The position numbers and the translations under genes were made by a program. A model generated the notes under the pieces. That model saw nothing but the letters and a program-made list of their open reading frames with translations, was not told the DNA's origin and ran no database searches. Of a stretch of 64,000 bases of DNA, positions 62,500 to 64,000 are shown one piece after another. Origin of the DNA: Phorcus lineatus (Eukaryota > Mollusca > Gastropoda > Trochida > Trochidae). The stretch's first letter is position 1, and each line of letters opens with the position of its first letter. The stretch covers positions 26,652,908 through 26,716,907 of the forward strand of contig OV121083.1 in NCBI GenBank assembly GCA_921293015.1, in the 5' to 3' direction.

Positions 62500-64000
62500 T
62501 GCGCGAAATCAAAACGAAACTAAAGATGAATTGTTCCTCTTCACATCGATATAAAAAATTTTTTTATAATATGTCTGGAACGAATTTTACTAAATTTTAA
62601 AAATTGTCTTCATTTCAAACATTATAAAATCATTTAATCACTGAGTGCACACATGCAAATTATATACGGAATTGAAGCTAATTTCTTGCTCTATATTTCA
62701 CGATAAATTTTATTACGATACGCCATCCTAAACGAAAGATATAAATTACGAAAACAGGGTAATGATAAATCCCGATAACGTTCTGACCCCCACAGTAATA
62801 TTACTAAGCTAATAGCCCCGGGCAAACGCACGCGCTCAGCGCGTGCAGGCGGGATATCCCCGTTGAAACATACACTCACACTCAATATAAATTGTCTTTA
62901 TTTCCAACTTTATAAATCATGTTATTCGCTTTGTATACATGCAAATTATATATGGAATTGAAGGCAATTTATTCTTCTTTACGAAGAAATAAATCATAAC
63001 AATCTTTTGCACTGTAATTAGAAGTTATTACAAACGAAACGTGGGTATAGCTAGTAATAAAGTCTTTGATAATCGCCTTACCGCAACATATGTCGCATCG
63101 TTTCCACACGTTTTATTTTGATTCAAATATGGGCAACTTACACATGAAAATGAAGGTATTTATTTCTGCTTTACGATGATATGAAAATAATAAATATGTA
63201 CCACTTGGTTTGGAATATATAAAGTTTGCAAAGATGGTACCCTCGGGTATTTTAGAACAGATTTTGATAATTGCGACATCACTAACCGCTCCTTTATTGT
63301 CTAATTGTAATTTGCAAATTTTATATAGAATTGAAGACGATCCTTTCCTCTTTATTGTGATATAAAAATGTTGATAATGCGCTCTGCCGTTAAATGGATA
63401 GGAAGTGTAAAAAGCAGTTGAAAATAAATCGCTTCTCGGTCAACAAAATATGAATAGAGAAATTGCCTGTATGTGCGATGCGCGCCGGGTCCTTTCTGAT
63501 TTTCTTGTATATACCAATTTTATATTGCAATAAAGATCATCCTTTTCTCTATATTTTGATATATGAAATTGCAAAATTTACCGAGAACTTTATGTGATAT
63601 AAAGTGCGAGAAAATGGTAAAAACGTAAAGAATAAACAAAAGTCACAATTTTGCGGAACTTGCTGTATCTTTATTCTATATGGTGTATATAATTTTTTTA
63701 TATCAAATCGAAGACAATTATTCCTTCTTTATCACGAGGTAATCAATTTCAAAATACGCCTAGCTGTTGAGAAGATATGAGCGAAAGAAAGGCACATGTC
63801 AAAATCGCCGTTCAGTTTACATGATTTGAATCGAGAAATTAGCTTTTTGTGCGGCGCTTGCTGTGTCTTTATTTATTTTTGCGCATGTACACATTTTACA
63901 TGGAAAGAAAGACAATCTTTCTCTCTATCTTATGATATAAAAATTGTCAAAATACGTTGAGCACATCATGTAAAAATTGGTGTGACAAAATGGTGTAAAA
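62500..64000. repeat. Degenerate ~190-bp tandem array
   Basis: Recurring blocks of the form ATGCAAATTATATAYGGAAT, TGAAGRCAAT and TTTCTTCTTTATNACGA occur near 62655, 62941, 63133, 63314, 63512, 63687 and 63888. The spacings are mostly 175-200 bp, with one of about 286. The array continues past the window edge. There is no coding sequence, and it lies in the unfinished ABCA intron 32. Confidence 0.7.

Noticed and set aside
1-64000. LTR retroelement, Polinton or other virus-like fossil
   Set aside because: No reverse transcriptase, integrase, capsid or polymerase motif and no LTR pair was recognised. The 1-100 / 4316-4412 direct repeat has no such coding content between the copies.

Overview
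The window is AT-rich animal nuclear DNA with short GT-AG exons in long introns and many miniature inverted-repeat elements. The genes (a PAN plus fibrinogen-domain secreted protein, MPV17L2, an ABCA1/ABCA4-type transporter), the tRNA-derived SINEs, the Tc1-like relic and a repeat of the TACCCCGC/GCGGGGGTA type suggest a mollusc, probably a bivalve. The species cannot be named from the sequence alone. No bacterial genes, CRISPR arrays, rRNA genes, free tRNA genes or recognisable LTR/virus-like fossils were seen.

Layout. 1-11.6 kb is gene-free and repeat-dense: direct and inverted dispersed repeats, hairpin MITEs, a SINE, a TGACGTCA-bearing minisatellite (8.63-9.26 kb) and a separate CTAATTAG array enclosed by inverted repeats (9.46-10.26 kb). 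11.7-18.8 kb holds a complete six-exon minus-strand gene for a 336-residue secreted PAN/fibrinogen-domain lectin, with a Tc1-like transposase relic and a MITE in its introns. 18.8-24.8 kb is intergenic. 24.8-29.1 kb is a complete five-exon minus-strand MPV17L2 gene (196 residues), with a SINE and a long-TIR MITE in its introns. 29.1-39.1 kb is intergenic, with three MITEs (two of them copies of one family with 6-bp target-site duplications). From 39.16 kb to the end runs the 5' part of a plus-strand ABCA1/ABCA4/ABCA7-type transporter: 32 exons joining in frame to 1,707 residues (N-terminus, extracellular domain 1, membrane domain 1, nucleotide-binding domain 1, regulatory region, TM7 and part of extracellular domain 2). 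The second membrane and nucleotide-binding domains lie beyond the window. The last 1.5 kb is a degenerate tandem repeat of about 190 bp.

The three genes have unrelated roles: innate-type recognition outside the cell, a mitochondrial inner-membrane protein linked to the mitoribosome, and lipid export or flipping at membranes. They share no operon-like arrangement. All exon junctions given were assembled by eye from splice consensus, reading frame and recalled family sequences; no search or transcript data were available.
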